From a virus: a stretch of 64,000 nt of DNA. The stretch's first letter is position 1; each line of letters begins with the position of its first letter. The position numbers and the translations under genes are program-made. Of this stretch, positions 21,723 to 32,137 are shown piece after piece. Under the pieces are notes generated by a model that was given only the letters and a program-made list of their open reading frames with translations, ran no database searches and was not told the origin of the DNA. Location of the stretch: positions 1 through 64,000 of the IMG/VR virus record IMGVR_UViG_3300046171_000231. One strand, given 5' to 3'.

Positions 21723-22703
21723 TTAGGATACTCCCGTTGCATTTTGATCACCTTGAATTGTTCCACTATTGTTTATCGTAACACTAAATCCAGAGTTTCG
21801 TCTAATTGCTGCACCATCTCCTCCACCAGATCCACCCCCAGCTTGAGAACTACCTCCTCCATTTGCTGCTTCTCCGAATTGTCCACCTTCTCCACCACTC
21901 GCACCATATGCTTGGTTTCCATTATTACCACCGCCACCACCGTCTCCAGCAGTAGTTTCATTACCACTTGACCCAGAACTTCCATTCGCACAACCATTAC
22001 CAGGTTGACCTCCATTTCCTGCAGGGAATCCAGCACCACCACCGCCTCCTCCACCAGAAGCTCTTCTGTCTGAACCCTTGTCAGTTTGGCGACCACCGCC
22101 ACCGCCACCGCCTCCTCCGAAGCCAGCACGAATGATTCCACCACTTAAAACATTTACTGTGACACCATTATGATCTATACCTAATCCACTTGTACCTGAA
22201 CCACCTGGTTGACCACCACCTAGACAAACACCTCCTTGTCCACCGTCTCCTCCAGCACCTAAAATTTGTCCTTCACCTCCAACATCTACTTGTATTGATG
22301 ATGATGAGTTCCAAGATCCTGTCCTTACAGCACAATTATTAACACTACTTTTATCTGAACCAAACTTTTTATTAACGTGTACTATGATTTTACTACCATC
22401 TTCTTTTTTACTTCTAAAACCACCAATCACTGTTAAATTATTATTATTCCACTTATCATTCTTCGCACTCTGACGAAATTCATCTCCACCAGAGTGCATA
22501 TCAACAATTATATTAAGTCTTTTACTATAAAAATCACTAAATTTTATCTGACCTGAAGTGGGAATACCAGAGTCTAAAGGTAAATTTGATAATTCACCAA
22601 CACTCTGTGATGTACGATAATCTCCAAGTGACCTCTCGCCATTTTGTCCAAACTCGTTCTCTATCTGAGAAAAAGATATTTGTCCAGAACCTTGTAATGC
22701 CAT
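21723..22703 (-). CDS. Glycine-rich adhesin-like tail fibre tip protein (326 aa)
   Basis: N-terminal MALQGSGQISFSQIENEFG and SGQIKFSDFYSKR are a common phage virion-protein signature, followed by a beta domain and a long C-terminal part with many poly-Gly runs (GGGGGGGGG, GGEGGQFGEAANGGGSSQ). Gly-rich motifs of T-even gp38 adhesins form polyglycine II sandwiches that contact the host, so receptor binding at a fibre tip is likely. Terminal gene of the fibre cluster 30663-21723, five bases after the 719-aa gene. Confidence 0.74.
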   Translation of the reverse strand: MALQGSGQISFSQIENEFGQNGERSLGDYRTSQSVGELSNLPLDSGIPTSGQIKFSDFYSKRLNIIVDMHSGGDEFRQSAKNDKWNNNNLTVIGGFRSKKEDGSKIIVHVNKKFGSDKSSVNNCAVRTGSWNSSSSIQVDVGGEGQILGAGGDGGQGGVCLGGGQPGGSGTSGLGIDHNGVTVNVLSGGIIRAGFGGGGGGGGGRQTDKGSDRRASGGGGGGGAGFPAGNGGQPGNGCANGSSGSSGNETTAGDGGGGGNNGNQAYGASGGEGGQFGEAANGGGSSQAGGGSGGGDGAAIRRNSGFSVTINNSGTIQGDQNATGVS

Positions 22704-22707
22704 AAAT

Positions 22708-24867
22708 TTAGGTGAAACAATCCTTCCAAGTTGACCCGTTGAATACTTGTAGTCTATTTACTGATGTATTATATACCATTGCACCTGCAATAACTCCAGA
22801 TAAGTTACCTCTTTGAGTCGTAGTGACTTTAGGTGGAATCATAAATCTTCGTGTTGCATCAGGACCTGCATTTTTAAAGTCAGCAGCACCAACAATAACA
22901 GTCGAACCAACTCCAATACCATCAACAACTATGCTTGATGAACTCGCATTGATTGTAACATTTTCTAATTCAGTTGAAGTTTTGATACCAATGCTACCTG
23001 ACCCAGTTACAAAAAATTGTTCAGCACCACTATTGACATAGAATGGTGTATCAAGTTCTTCGTCAGTACCAATACCAACGATATCTGTGAAAATCCTTCC
23101 ACCTACAGTAGCGACTCCTGAAACTGTTAGGTTATTTAATGTTGATATACCAACTGTTGTATTAGAGTTTCCATCAAGTGTTCCAGCTACGTTTCCAGTT
23201 AATGTTCCTTGTACATTACCAAGTAATGCTCCACCAACAGTTAGATTATTACCGACACTTACATTTCCACTAAATGAACCTCCACCTTCAACTTGTAAGT
23301 TTGTTGATGGTTGAGTAACACCAATACCAAGTGAACCTCCAATACCAGTTAATGTCATCAACCTTGCAGAGTTTGCACCACGATGCCAATGGAAGTCTCC
23401 TTTTATTCCACTTGAATTGCTTGCACTTATGTAATAGTTAAAGTTACCAGTTCCATAATTTAATACATCGAGAGATGTATCAGAACTATAAGGATAACCT
23501 AATCCACCACCATATCTGATTGCTCCATTATTTGTGTTTGTATTTCCTGTATCTCTACCAACTGATACCGCTGCAATACCAGTTTCACTTGTTACACGAA
23601 TCTCAGCATTACCAGACTTTCTAACTTGAATTTCATTTACAGGTGCTTCAGTTGTTCCAACTCCCATCTTTGCACCAAATGAAGTTGAAGATGCACCAAC
23701 AAAACCAACATTAATATTGTTATTGAATGTTGAGATACCTGTCACGATTAAGTTAGATATTGTTGCAACACCTACGTTATATCTTTCAGTTCCTGTACCT
23801 ACAACTCCGAATAAATCTTTATTAACTAATTCATACCAGTTATTTGCATGAGCATAGTATCCTCTTCCTGTACTATGAACGTGTGCGAACATTCCGTGAT
23901 AATCAGAAGCACTAGGTAAGTTGCTTTGATTCATATACAATGATGGAATCTTGTTCATTCCAGCAGGTGCTTCAATTACACCACTAAAGGTGGTTACTCC
24001 TGATACTGCAAATTGGTCATCAATCGTGACTGTTCCACCAGCAGAGTCAATTGTTAGATTTCCAGTAGATGTATCAATCTCGTTATCATTTGTTATACCA
24101 ATCTGAATATTATCAATCGTTGCTCCACCATCTACATCTAGTTCACCAGTTAAGTCTAGATTACCCTGTGCAACAATATTACTTGCAAATGTAGAAACAC
24201 CTGACACACTCATATTATCAATGTGAGTATGTCCATCAAAATCTACATCACCATTTACATCTAAAGTTATAAATGTCGATACACCTGCTGAATTGATATT
24301 TCCTACAACGTCACCTGTAATTCTTCCTGCTACATCACCTGTAACAGCACCTATGAAACTTGATGCTGTAACAATACCAGTCATATTGATATTGCCGACT
24401 GAACTGATACCTACACCTTTTTCTCCAGCATCAGCGTTATTACCAACTTGGAAGGTCGAACGGGGATCTTCGGTCCCCACACCCACGTTTCCTCCTGTGT
24501 TGTATATACTTGTGAATCCTAAACCAACATCCTTATCTTCCCATTGTGAAGTTGGCATACCTTGTAGATTTCTAGCATCACCAAAGTACGTTAATATACC
24601 AGCACCTTGTGCTGTAACAATTCCACTTAAAACACTAAGACCAGCACCAACAATTTGATTTGGAACAAATGTTGTTACTGTTAATACTCCTATTTGTGCA
24701 GTGCTTGAGCTAGTAAAACCAGTTACAACAATATTTCCTCTGACATCAAGAGCCTCATTTGGAATGGTGGTCCCGATACCCACCAGACCAGTATCAGTTA
24801 CTAACAGGTTGTCGTCATCAACCTGAACACCGTTACGAAAATTAAAATTCTTCTTGATATTTGCCAT
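22708..24867 (-). CDS. Repetitive tail fibre/virion structural protein (719 aa)
   Basis: Begins MANIKKNFNFRNGVQVDDDN; the body repeats GIGTT, GVSTF and GIVTASSFIG-like beta-helix units (VTGDVAGRITGDVVGN). Ends RGNLSGVIAGAMVYNT with INSxG-like closure, a C-terminal domain frequent in cyanophage fibres. No S74 domain. Late-promoter box AATAAATA just upstream. Part of the fibre cluster. Confidence 0.78.
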   Translation of the reverse strand: MANIKKNFNFRNGVQVDDDNLLVTDTGLVGIGTTIPNEALDVRGNIVVTGFTSSSTAQIGVLTVTTFVPNQIVGAGLSVLSGIVTAQGAGILTYFGDARNLQGMPTSQWEDKDVGLGFTSIYNTGGNVGVGTEDPRSTFQVGNNADAGEKGVGISSVGNINMTGIVTASSFIGAVTGDVAGRITGDVVGNINSAGVSTFITLDVNGDVDFDGHTHIDNMSVSGVSTFASNIVAQGNLDLTGELDVDGGATIDNIQIGITNDNEIDTSTGNLTIDSAGGTVTIDDQFAVSGVTTFSGVIEAPAGMNKIPSLYMNQSNLPSASDYHGMFAHVHSTGRGYYAHANNWYELVNKDLFGVVGTGTERYNVGVATISNLIVTGISTFNNNINVGFVGASSTSFGAKMGVGTTEAPVNEIQVRKSGNAEIRVTSETGIAAVSVGRDTGNTNTNNGAIRYGGGLGYPYSSDTSLDVLNYGTGNFNYYISASNSSGIKGDFHWHRGANSARLMTLTGIGGSLGIGVTQPSTNLQVEGGGSFSGNVSVGNNLTVGGALLGNVQGTLTGNVAGTLDGNSNTTVGISTLNNLTVSGVATVGGRIFTDIVGIGTDEELDTPFYVNSGAEQFFVTGSGSIGIKTSTELENVTINASSSSIVVDGIGVGSTVIVGAADFKNAGPDATRRFMIPPKVTTTQRGNLSGVIAGAMVYNTSVNRLQVFNGSTWKDCFT

Positions 24868-24882
24868 CAGTTATATTTTTAG

Positions 24883-27800
24883 TTATTTATTTGATTCAAG
24901 AGAGTTAACTTTAGCAGAAAGTTCTTTGACTGCTTCAATTAAAACTGGAATTAATCTATCATAACGAACACCGAGTGTACCATCGCCTCTTCTCTTGGAA
25001 ATACCTGGTAAATTAAGTGCTTCAACTTCTTGAGCGATAATACCAGTATCCATACCAGAGTTACCAAAGATACCTGCTTCTGGTTTCCAAGCAAATGTGT
25101 TTCCACTCAATGAGTTAATCAACCCAAGTGCATCTTCAATAGGTGATATGTCTTCTTTAAGTGTCATATCAGATGAACTGAATGCAACCACATCTCCACC
25201 TGCATTAATATTGCCACTTGCAACAATATTACCACCATTGTAGATGTTACCTTCAACCCCAAGTCCACCTGCGGTTAGAATCAACGCACCTGTGTCCTTA
25301 CTTGATGAATTTGTACTTGAATCAACATTCAATGTTCCATCTACTTCTGCATTTGCAGTGATGTGAACTTTGTTGTTTGATGAATCTAAAATTAAATCAC
25401 CAGTTGCGGTGTTGATTGTTGTACCAGCAGTCAATCCAAGTGTTATATTGTTTGCCCTAATATTATTAGTACAATTAAGTTGAGTTCCATTAAATGTTAA
25501 ACCAGCAGATGTCTCACCATTATTAGAACCATTCTTAAATACAACTTGATTGGCAGATCCAAAACTTAAATTAGCAGATGTTGATGAAGAAGTTGCATTT
25601 CCACTTAATGCACCAGAAAATGTCGTACAAGATAAAGTGTTAGTAGCAAAATTAAATGTTAAATCACTATCTGTTTTAGCAGTAATCATTGTGCCACTAC
25701 TTAAATCAGTGAGGACAACTCTTTCACTACCAGACGTAGCAGATGATAATGCAGCACCAGTATTAGTTAGTTGAGCACCGTTACCAATAAAGTTTGTTGC
25801 GGTGACATTATTAAATCCAGATAGATTTGATGCAGTATCACCAACTATATTTCCACCTATTTGAAGATCTTTAGCAAGACCCAGACCACCATCCATCACA
25901 ACTGAACCATTTGTGGGTGCAGTTGAGTTAGTTGTATTTCTAAACTTCGCATCTTGTGCACGAAGTGATGCTTCAGTAATAAGTTGCTTAGTGCTATCTG
26001 ATAATCTTAAATCACTGTTGAATGTAACAGGACCATCAAACTGTGATAGAATCTGTTTCGATGCTCCACCTTCAACTAAGAGTCTTTCTTTAACAACAAC
26101 TTCATCAAATACAGCACTCAAGCGATTTGGATCTTCACCTGTAACTGTTGCAACTGGAATATCAAATGTAGTTTGTTGTCCACTCGCAGATGCAATCTTG
26201 GTGTTTCCAATATAGAAATCACCTTTATCATTCATACCAGTGTAAACTACGTTACCACAAGATGTTTCTTGTGCTTGATTTAGGAACTCCTCTCTTTCTG
26301 TAAGTGATCTATTCTGTAACTGTGGTAAAGCAGTTGAATAGTTACCTGGACCAAAACCAACATATTCAAATGTATGTCCTGATGATCTAAGTATAGATGG
26401 TCTACGAAGTTCAACTGGTAATGGTTTGACCTTTTTAATTCTAGAATTAATAAGATGAGTTGATGTATTTGTTCCAAGTGAACCACGAATAACAGTTATC
26501 TCATCTCCACCTCCACCAGAAAGTGAGCTTGATGCGATACGCATAATCTCACCACCAATCTGAATGTATGAACCAAGTGGGAAACGATTAACGATTGATG
26601 TTGCAGTTGTTGTTCCATCAGGAAGTTTTACTTTAAATGATGCATCACCAGTTCCTACTGCTTCATTTAAAATTAGTGTTTCGTGGTCAAATATATTAAA
26701 TCCTCTTACATCTATATTTTCTCCAGCAACTCCTGAAATTGATTCATTGTCTGATAAACCATGTTTCAGAATGTATTTTGGATCTGCGATATTACCTGTT
26801 GTTTTAACAGAAAATTGTGTAATTCCAACAACTGATGTAACAACAAAATCACCGAGATTTGTATCACTGGTGTTTAATAATCTAAGTTGATTACCAACTG
26901 CGAGTCCGTGGTCTACAGATGTAGTAAATGTTGTGACTCCTGCAGTATTATCGGTTGTTGCAGATCCAACCGCAACCCAAGGACCCATATCATGAATCTG
27001 TTGTCCATCAAGTAAAGTATCAGCAGCAGATTTAGCAACAGTAATTTGTTTTGTACTATTAATACTTGAAATACGATGATAAGAGTCAGTTCCAGTTGTA
27101 ATACCAGTTACTTGAATATAATTTCCAGTTGCTGATGAAATACCAGCAGTTGCAATCGTAAGACTTGCATTTGGTGAACCACCAATACCACCCAAGGCTA
27201 CTGATTGACTATCAAAGAATAATGTCTCACCATTTGTATATGCAGAACCACCGTCAGTAATCTCAACTGAAGTTACAGCATTACTTGATACAACAACTTT
27301 TGCAGTCGCACCATCCCAAGGAGCAGTCGCTGGAGTTGCGTTAGTATTCAATAATCTTACATTATAATATGTTCCATCAGTATGACCTGAACCACCATTT
27401 AAAGTATTATGATACTTAAGTGAATCAAAACTATGTTCTTCATCAAGATTGATAACAGCGTTAGTACTATTATTTGTAACTGAAGTAATACCAATTGAAC
27501 CATCAAAATTCTTTAAGAATTGGTTTGTTGTTTCTCTAGTAATACTTTTCTTTAAATCATTGGTTATAACATCACCAATTGGGAATCTTTTTGCATAAGA
27601 TACCGCTGCTGGAGGGTTAGCATTTACATTATCACGATCATACTCAGGGAATAAGTTAACAATATTTTGATTATACTTTAATTCAGAAAATTCATTTGAT
27701 GGTTCATCCATCGCATTATTACTATTCAATACAAATAGATGGAAAACACCATCTTGAACATCCTGAATGTAAGGTGTAATAGTTTCAGTTCTGTATATAA

Positions 27801-30663
27801 AGAAGTTACCGCTATTATTATTACGATCAAATCGTGGTAATAATGTTGAACGGGTTTGTGTATTATTCGTAAATGTACCAGTGGTGTGTGTTACACCAGA
27901 TGTATCAGTTGGTGAATATCTAAATTCTTTATCATTAGTAATCTCAGAAACCAAGAATGTTCCATTATATCCTTTATCGTCAAGTGCTGTTGAGTTTGTT
28001 GAACTCTGAACATTCCTAACAACAATTTGATCGCCAACACCTAAGTTATGTGGTTTATCAGAACGTATTTTGGCTAATTGCTCAGTGGAATCAAAACTTG
28101 CCTGTGAAATAAATCTAGTATTACGGTCAAAACCATAATCATTTGATCCTATGGTAGTCTTACTAAAATCAGTATTTGCTAGAACATTAGTTGAACTTGA
28201 ATCTTGTAAAACAAATCCATCTGTTGGATCTCTACCATTTACTAATTCTTTTGGTACAACATATCTCAATTTGTATATTTTCTCATCTAAACTTCTATCA
28301 TCATCCTTTCTAAGAACGTATGTTATATCATCATCAGTTGCATTTGCATATATTGAAGAACCATTATGTATAGTATTACCAGCAGCTAAAGTATGAACAA
28401 ACCATTGACCAGCACTTGTGTCATATTGTATTGGATGTCCAGCATCGTTTGGTTTCTTATCAGATACTCTACTTACAATTCTAAACTTATCTGTTACATT
28501 ACTTGCTACAGTTTTAACAAAAACTGGGACTGCTAAATCAGCGTTTGTTTTTGATGATGCAATACGAATTTGATTTGCAGCTAAAGCAGAATCTTGTGCA
28601 CTTGTAATTGCGAAGTAAACTGTATGAGGGTCAATATTTTCTGGTAAATCACCATTATTCGCAATAATTCGTATTGATTCACCATTTGCAAGTTCGTGAC
28701 CTGCATTGATTGTGAATACTGATTTAGTTGATGCACTTGCATCTGAATGTATAGCTTCGTAATTCTTCTCACCAACATTTGTAGTTCCAGATGCACCATT
28801 TGGCATTACAATTGATGCAGAAAAAGTGCTTCCACCGTTATCAATATATAATTTTTCATCAAACCTTGCACCGATTCTAAAACCTTGGGAAATGTGTGCT
28901 GGAGGTAAACTTAATGTTGGTTGTGCAAATAAGAACAACTTTGTTGCTGTTGTTTCTGAGACATCAATCTGTAAATATTCAATTTGTTGCTCTGCAGATA
29001 CAACTGAACGAGGAGTAATAACAGATGTAATGAATCCTTTATTATCTTTTGCAAATGCTTCTTTTTTAAATCCTTCTGCGAGTAATGAGAATGTACCAAA
29101 GTTAGAGTTTGAGTTTGTAATTGATGCGTCAGCACCGTTTATCATCTCAAAGTGTGCGTGGAATCCAATCGCAAACACTGACACAATCTGTACAACAGCA
29201 TCATTACTTACTTTAATATGTGTAGTTCTAAATCCTTTTCTATAATTTGCTTCTTGGTCTAAGTGGAATACCGTCTCTGGATTTGTTGATGATGATTCAG
29301 ATGATAATAAAGCTCCTGTTTGTTTTGAAAAAGAAATACCACTATATCTTCTATTTGTTTTATCATATTTTACAAATGCTCTATCATCTTTTTGAAGTGA
29401 AACTGCAGTAAACTGTGCAGTAACCATTGATTTAAAACCAGTTGCTTTTGCACCATCTGCGTGTAAACCCTGCATACCAAATACAGAACGCATTGAGCAG
29501 TTAAAGACATATGGTGAAGCACCCGATACTGTATCAGTCTCAACTTGCACCTGCCCGTTTGCTGAACTTAAACCTCCAGCAGATCCTGCTGGTAAGTTAG
29601 GTCTAACAAATTCTAGAGAATATTGAAATCTTGTTGCATCAATAACATTTGATACTTTAGTTGATATATTATAGTCTGCTACGTTTACACCACGAATCTT
29701 AATAGGAGTTCCACCTGTGAGATTATGATCTACTGAAGTGGTAACTGTAACAACCTGACCTGGTGTTGCTCCATCACCTGATTCAATATTTGAAATATTG
29801 AGTGGGTCAGTTGCAAATGCACCAACAATTTCAAATTCTGGTCTTTGTGGAGAAAAACCTTTCGGTGCTGATGGATATTTTTGGTCTATCTCACGATTAG
29901 ATGCTCTATTAAATGCGTTAGTAAGTTTACTATAATAAATGTCTAAATCAGTTAAATTACTAAAATTATCAAGTGTATTGACACCATCTGCATATTCAAA
30001 TGCAGTTATTTTATGGTGAGAGAATGTTGGTTTTGACTGATTATTTGCACTAAAGTCTGATGGATCTGTATATACTAAACCTGATTCATCTCCATCAAAG
30101 AATGTGAACTGCCAGAAATAACAAGCACCAGTGATTCTGAATATAGCACTGCTTGGTGCATTATCATCTGTTGGGTTTGGAACATATAATGGTCTTATTC
30201 TTGTCTTCCTTAAATCAAGTCCAACTATTGATGTACCTCTTGGAACTACGATACCACCATTGACACTATTAAATTTGTAGAGAATATTATCTTCTTGTGT
30301 TAAATCAAAGTTAGAATTTAAGGTAAGTGTTAAAGTATTTTGTGCACCTGTTGCTGAACCACTTGGACTTATTGCTTTTGCGATACCTGATTCATTACGA
30401 ATACCAAAACCAGGTCTATTATCAATTATATGATCGCCTGGAAAAAGTAATATTGTTGTTCTTTCTACTAAGTCGTTATCATTTCCACGAAGATATGAGA
30501 ATCTAGCAGCCTCTATCAGTGCTCTCTGAATCGTTTTGAAGGGTTTGGTTAATGAATTACCTTGATTTTCAATACCATCAGTGGAATCAAGATCATTTGG
30601 ATTTACATAAAGAACACGACCCTCTGTATTCTTTATAAAATTCTCTAACTTATTAAGAGGCAT
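24883..30663 (-). CDS. Long tail fibre protein with S74 chaperone domain (1926 aa)
   Basis: N-terminus MPLNKLENFIKNTEGRVLYV leads into a pectin-lyase-like beta-helix region (KPFKTIQRALIEAARF), long beta-rich repeats, and a C-terminal peptidase S74 intramolecular chaperone: SSSDMTLKEDISPIEDALG with the Ser-Lys pair and GIIAQEVEALNLPG, then a coiled coil. Self-cleavage after folding is expected. It is the largest gene here and probably the main lateral or long tail fibre. A CTAAATAAAC late promoter lies about 50 bases upstream. Confidence 0.85.
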   Translation of the reverse strand: MPLNKLENFIKNTEGRVLYVNPNDLDSTDGIENQGNSLTKPFKTIQRALIEAARFSYLRGNDNDLVERTTILLFPGDHIIDNRPGFGIRNESGIAKAISPSGSATGAQNTLTLTLNSNFDLTQEDNILYKFNSVNGGIVVPRGTSIVGLDLRKTRIRPLYVPNPTDDNAPSSAIFRITGACYFWQFTFFDGDESGLVYTDPSDFSANNQSKPTFSHHKITAFEYADGVNTLDNFSNLTDLDIYYSKLTNAFNRASNREIDQKYPSAPKGFSPQRPEFEIVGAFATDPLNISNIESGDGATPGQVVTVTTSVDHNLTGGTPIKIRGVNVADYNISTKVSNVIDATRFQYSLEFVRPNLPAGSAGGLSSANGQVQVETDTVSGASPYVFNCSMRSVFGMQGLHADGAKATGFKSMVTAQFTAVSLQKDDRAFVKYDKTNRRYSGISFSKQTGALLSSESSSTNPETVFHLDQEANYRKGFRTTHIKVSNDAVVQIVSVFAIGFHAHFEMINGADASITNSNSNFGTFSLLAEGFKKEAFAKDNKGFITSVITPRSVVSAEQQIEYLQIDVSETTATKLFLFAQPTLSLPPAHISQGFRIGARFDEKLYIDNGGSTFSASIVMPNGASGTTNVGEKNYEAIHSDASASTKSVFTINAGHELANGESIRIIANNGDLPENIDPHTVYFAITSAQDSALAANQIRIASSKTNADLAVPVFVKTVASNVTDKFRIVSRVSDKKPNDAGHPIQYDTSAGQWFVHTLAAGNTIHNGSSIYANATDDDITYVLRKDDDRSLDEKIYKLRYVVPKELVNGRDPTDGFVLQDSSSTNVLANTDFSKTTIGSNDYGFDRNTRFISQASFDSTEQLAKIRSDKPHNLGVGDQIVVRNVQSSTNSTALDDKGYNGTFLVSEITNDKEFRYSPTDTSGVTHTTGTFTNNTQTRSTLLPRFDRNNNSGNFFIYRTETITPYIQDVQDGVFHLFVLNSNNAMDEPSNEFSELKYNQNIVNLFPEYDRDNVNANPPAAVSYAKRFPIGDVITNDLKKSITRETTNQFLKNFDGSIGITSVTNNSTNAVINLDEEHSFDSLKYHNTLNGGSGHTDGTYYNVRLLNTNATPATAPWDGATAKVVVSSNAVTSVEITDGGSAYTNGETLFFDSQSVALGGIGGSPNASLTIATAGISSATGNYIQVTGITTGTDSYHRISSINSTKQITVAKSAADTLLDGQQIHDMGPWVAVGSATTDNTAGVTTFTTSVDHGLAVGNQLRLLNTSDTNLGDFVVTSVVGITQFSVKTTGNIADPKYILKHGLSDNESISGVAGENIDVRGFNIFDHETLILNEAVGTGDASFKVKLPDGTTTATSIVNRFPLGSYIQIGGEIMRIASSSLSGGGGDEITVIRGSLGTNTSTHLINSRIKKVKPLPVELRRPSILRSSGHTFEYVGFGPGNYSTALPQLQNRSLTEREEFLNQAQETSCGNVVYTGMNDKGDFYIGNTKIASASGQQTTFDIPVATVTGEDPNRLSAVFDEVVVKERLLVEGGASKQILSQFDGPVTFNSDLRLSDSTKQLITEASLRAQDAKFRNTTNSTAPTNGSVVMDGGLGLAKDLQIGGNIVGDTASNLSGFNNVTATNFIGNGAQLTNTGAALSSATSGSERVVLTDLSSGTMITAKTDSDLTFNFATNTLSCTTFSGALSGNATSSSTSANLSFGSANQVVFKNGSNNGETSAGLTFNGTQLNCTNNIRANNITLGLTAGTTINTATGDLILDSSNNKVHITANAEVDGTLNVDSSTNSSSKDTGALILTAGGLGVEGNIYNGGNIVASGNINAGGDVVAFSSSDMTLKEDISPIEDALGLINSLSGNTFAWKPEAGIFGNSGMDTGIIAQEVEALNLPGISKRRGDGTLGVRYDRLIPVLIEAVKELSAKVNSLESNK
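24884..24891 (-). promoter_or_regulatory. Late promoter (AATAAATA)
   Basis: Minus-strand CAAATAAATAAC, 17 bases before the ATG at 24867 and overlapping the end of the 1926-aa gene. Confidence 0.65.
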
Positions 30664-30710
30664 CTTTTTTAACTACTATAAAATGTGATCGAATAGACCG
30701 TGCATACTAG

Positions 30711-30720
30711 GTTTATTTAG
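30711..30720 (-). promoter_or_regulatory. Late promoter (CTAAATAAAC)
   Basis: Minus-strand CTAAATAAAC between the 98-aa gene and the 1926-aa fibre gene, 48 bases before the fibre ATG. Confidence 0.7.
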
Positions 30721-30724
30721 CTGG

Positions 30725-31021
30725 TTACTCCTCCGTGTCTATATGAATTGAGATATCATCTGGCAATTCTTCTGGGTTCTCTAAATCAATTGGGAACAAA
30801 CACGGGTGTAATTCTTCTTCTACAAGATATCCATAATATTGGTACATCTCATCATCATTAAATGTAGGATGCTTATCTGCTTCTTTGATTAACTCTTGAT
30901 CTTCTAAATGACTATCAGGTAATTCGTCAAAGGTAAAAGGCATTCCGTTGATGAAATACATTTTGACAATTATACTTCTACCACGAAACCAACAGAAATG
31001 AGTGGTTATCTTGTATTTCAT
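30725..31021 (-). CDS. Hypothetical acidic protein (98 aa)
   Basis: MKYKITTHFCWFRGRSIIV then FINGMPFTFDELPDSHLEDQE; acidic C-terminus. One base separates its ATG from the upstream stop. An alternative start is the Met at 30961. Function unknown. Confidence 0.66.
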   Translation of the reverse strand: MKYKITTHFCWFRGRSIIVKMYFINGMPFTFDELPDSHLEDQELIKEADKHPTFNDDEMYQYYGYLVEEELHPCLFPIDLENPEELPDDISIHIDTEE

Positions 31022-31231
31022 TTATTTATCTGAGGTTATTGCCAAATCTGCATAAACAACCATTTCTGGTTCAAGCATTTTGTCACAAACTTCCAAAACT
31101 CTCATAAACTCATCACTATCTTCACAGGCAATTATCTTATTATCTCCGTTGTCGCTTTTTAATTTAAAGGTTCTAGAACAGATGTCTACTACAACCTCGA
31201 ATACGAAATCATCCATACCTTGATAATACAT
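31022..31231 (-). CDS. Small hypothetical protein (69 aa)
   Basis: MYYQGMDDFVFEVVVDICS starts a beta-rich domain with an acidic helix (CEDSDEFMRVLEVCDKML). A host-type TATAAT box lies seven bases upstream of the ATG, unlike the late-promoted virion genes around it. Function unknown. Confidence 0.66.
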   Translation of the reverse strand: MYYQGMDDFVFEVVVDICSRTFKLKSDNGDNKIIACEDSDEFMRVLEVCDKMLEPEMVVYADLAITSDK

Positions 31232-31238
31232 TATTCTT

Positions 31239-31244
31239 ATTATA
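31239..31244 (-). promoter_or_regulatory. TATAAT -10 box
   Basis: Minus-strand TATGCTATAATAAG, an extended -10, close to the ATG at 31231. Confidence 0.55.
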
Positions 31245-31266
31245 GCATATGTATAAAATCAGTCAA

Positions 31267-31479
31267 CTATGATAGTGTCAAACTTGTACTCCCAATACCA
31301 GCGACAGTGAATGTGAGTGTTGAACCAACCACACTTATCTCAACACCATTATAAGACTGAGCATAGGTATTACCATATATGAAAACGTCTTCTGTAAATT
31401 CAGTTGTATCGTTTATATAATTTACATTTCCACTATCATAATCTGGTGTAGGAACTCCACCATTCTTAAAATCACTCAC
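31267..31479 (-). CDS. Small virion-associated protein candidate (70 aa)
   Basis: MSDFKNGGVPTPDYDSGNV and a C-terminal NGVEISVVGSTLTFTV beta segment. Placed directly after the baseplate spike-like gene with a one-base overlap, so it is probably a baseplate accessory. Family not recognised. Confidence 0.66.
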   Translation of the reverse strand: MSDFKNGGVPTPDYDSGNVNYINDTTEFTEDVFIYGNTYAQSYNGVEISVVGSTLTFTVAGIGSTSLTLS

Positions 31480-32117
31480 TAGAATAATCCTCCAAGTTGA
31501 TTTTGTAAATCACCTGCTACATCCTGTAATTGACCTGCAGCTTGTTTAGCAGCATCTTGTATTTGACTTTTATCAAGATTATCAGCAATATTTTTTATTT
31601 GTCCACTGAATTGACTTGGATCAATAGTAGTTCCTTTGAAGACTGTTCCACTCCAACTTACATCACGAACAGTTATTTTTCCTCTTGGTGCACTTATGTA
31701 ACACTCATTTGATTTCATCGTGATTTTATTTGCTTTAACTGAGAAATTTGAACCTGCATTTACTGTTAAATCTTTTGCTGCATCTAACATAATGTTAGTT
31801 CCAGTCACTCTGACATCGCCATTACTCAATGCAGTTATCCAAACATCACCACTTGAACCTACAATATTTAAACATACACCACCACCTCCAACTTTTTTAC
31901 CACCAACTATCTCTATACATTGATCATTGTAAATATGAAATAATCCACCCTCTGTCATTCCATATGAACTTTGATTTCCATCTTTGGAACTAGCCAACAT
32001 ATTATAAACAATAGGTCCACTAAACCCCTCTTGAGGATTATTGCAGTCTAATTTAACGTTAGGAGTAAATGCCTCATAACTTCTCTCTTGCCAATTTTCG
32101 TTTGGTTTTGTTCCCAT
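31479..32117 (-). CDS. Baseplate spike-like virion protein (212 aa)
   Basis: Residues about 80-150 (GDVWITALSNGDVRVTGTNI, KDLTVNAGSNFSVKANKITM) make regular beta-strand repeats like the triple-stranded beta-helix of T4 gp5 C-terminal or related spikes. The C-terminal third is a coiled coil with QAAGQLQDVAGDLQNQLGG. It follows the gp5-like gene, supporting a spike or baseplate role. CTAAATAAAG late promoter upstream. Confidence 0.68.
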   Translation of the reverse strand: MGTKPNENWQERSYEAFTPNVKLDCNNPQEGFSGPIVYNMLASSKDGNQSSYGMTEGGLFHIYNDQCIEIVGGKKVGGGGVCLNIVGSSGDVWITALSNGDVRVTGTNIMLDAAKDLTVNAGSNFSVKANKITMKSNECYISAPRGKITVRDVSWSGTVFKGTTIDPSQFSGQIKNIADNLDKSQIQDAAKQAAGQLQDVAGDLQNQLGGLF

Positions 32118-32130
32118 ATTTTTTTACCTT

Positions 32131-32137
32131 TATTTAG
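32131..32137 (-). promoter_or_regulatory. Late promoter (CTAAATA)
   Basis: Minus-strand ATACTAAATAAAGG, 14 bases before the ATG at 32117, overlapping the 3' end of the gp5-like gene. Confidence 0.65.

Noticed and set aside
21773-22144. Minus-strand ORF in a second frame of the Gly-rich adhesin
   Set aside because: A frame-shifted reading of poly-Gly codons, giving only Val/Glu/Leu low complexity.
23087-24658. Plus-strand ORFs opposite the 719-aa fibre
   Set aside because: Antisense of repetitive beta-helix codons gives long Pro/Thr/Val-rich open frames; the minus-strand frame explains the region.
28151-29245. Plus-strand ORFs opposite the 1926-aa fibre
   Set aside because: No ribosome sites or promoters, and the opposite frame is continuous through a recognised fibre protein.
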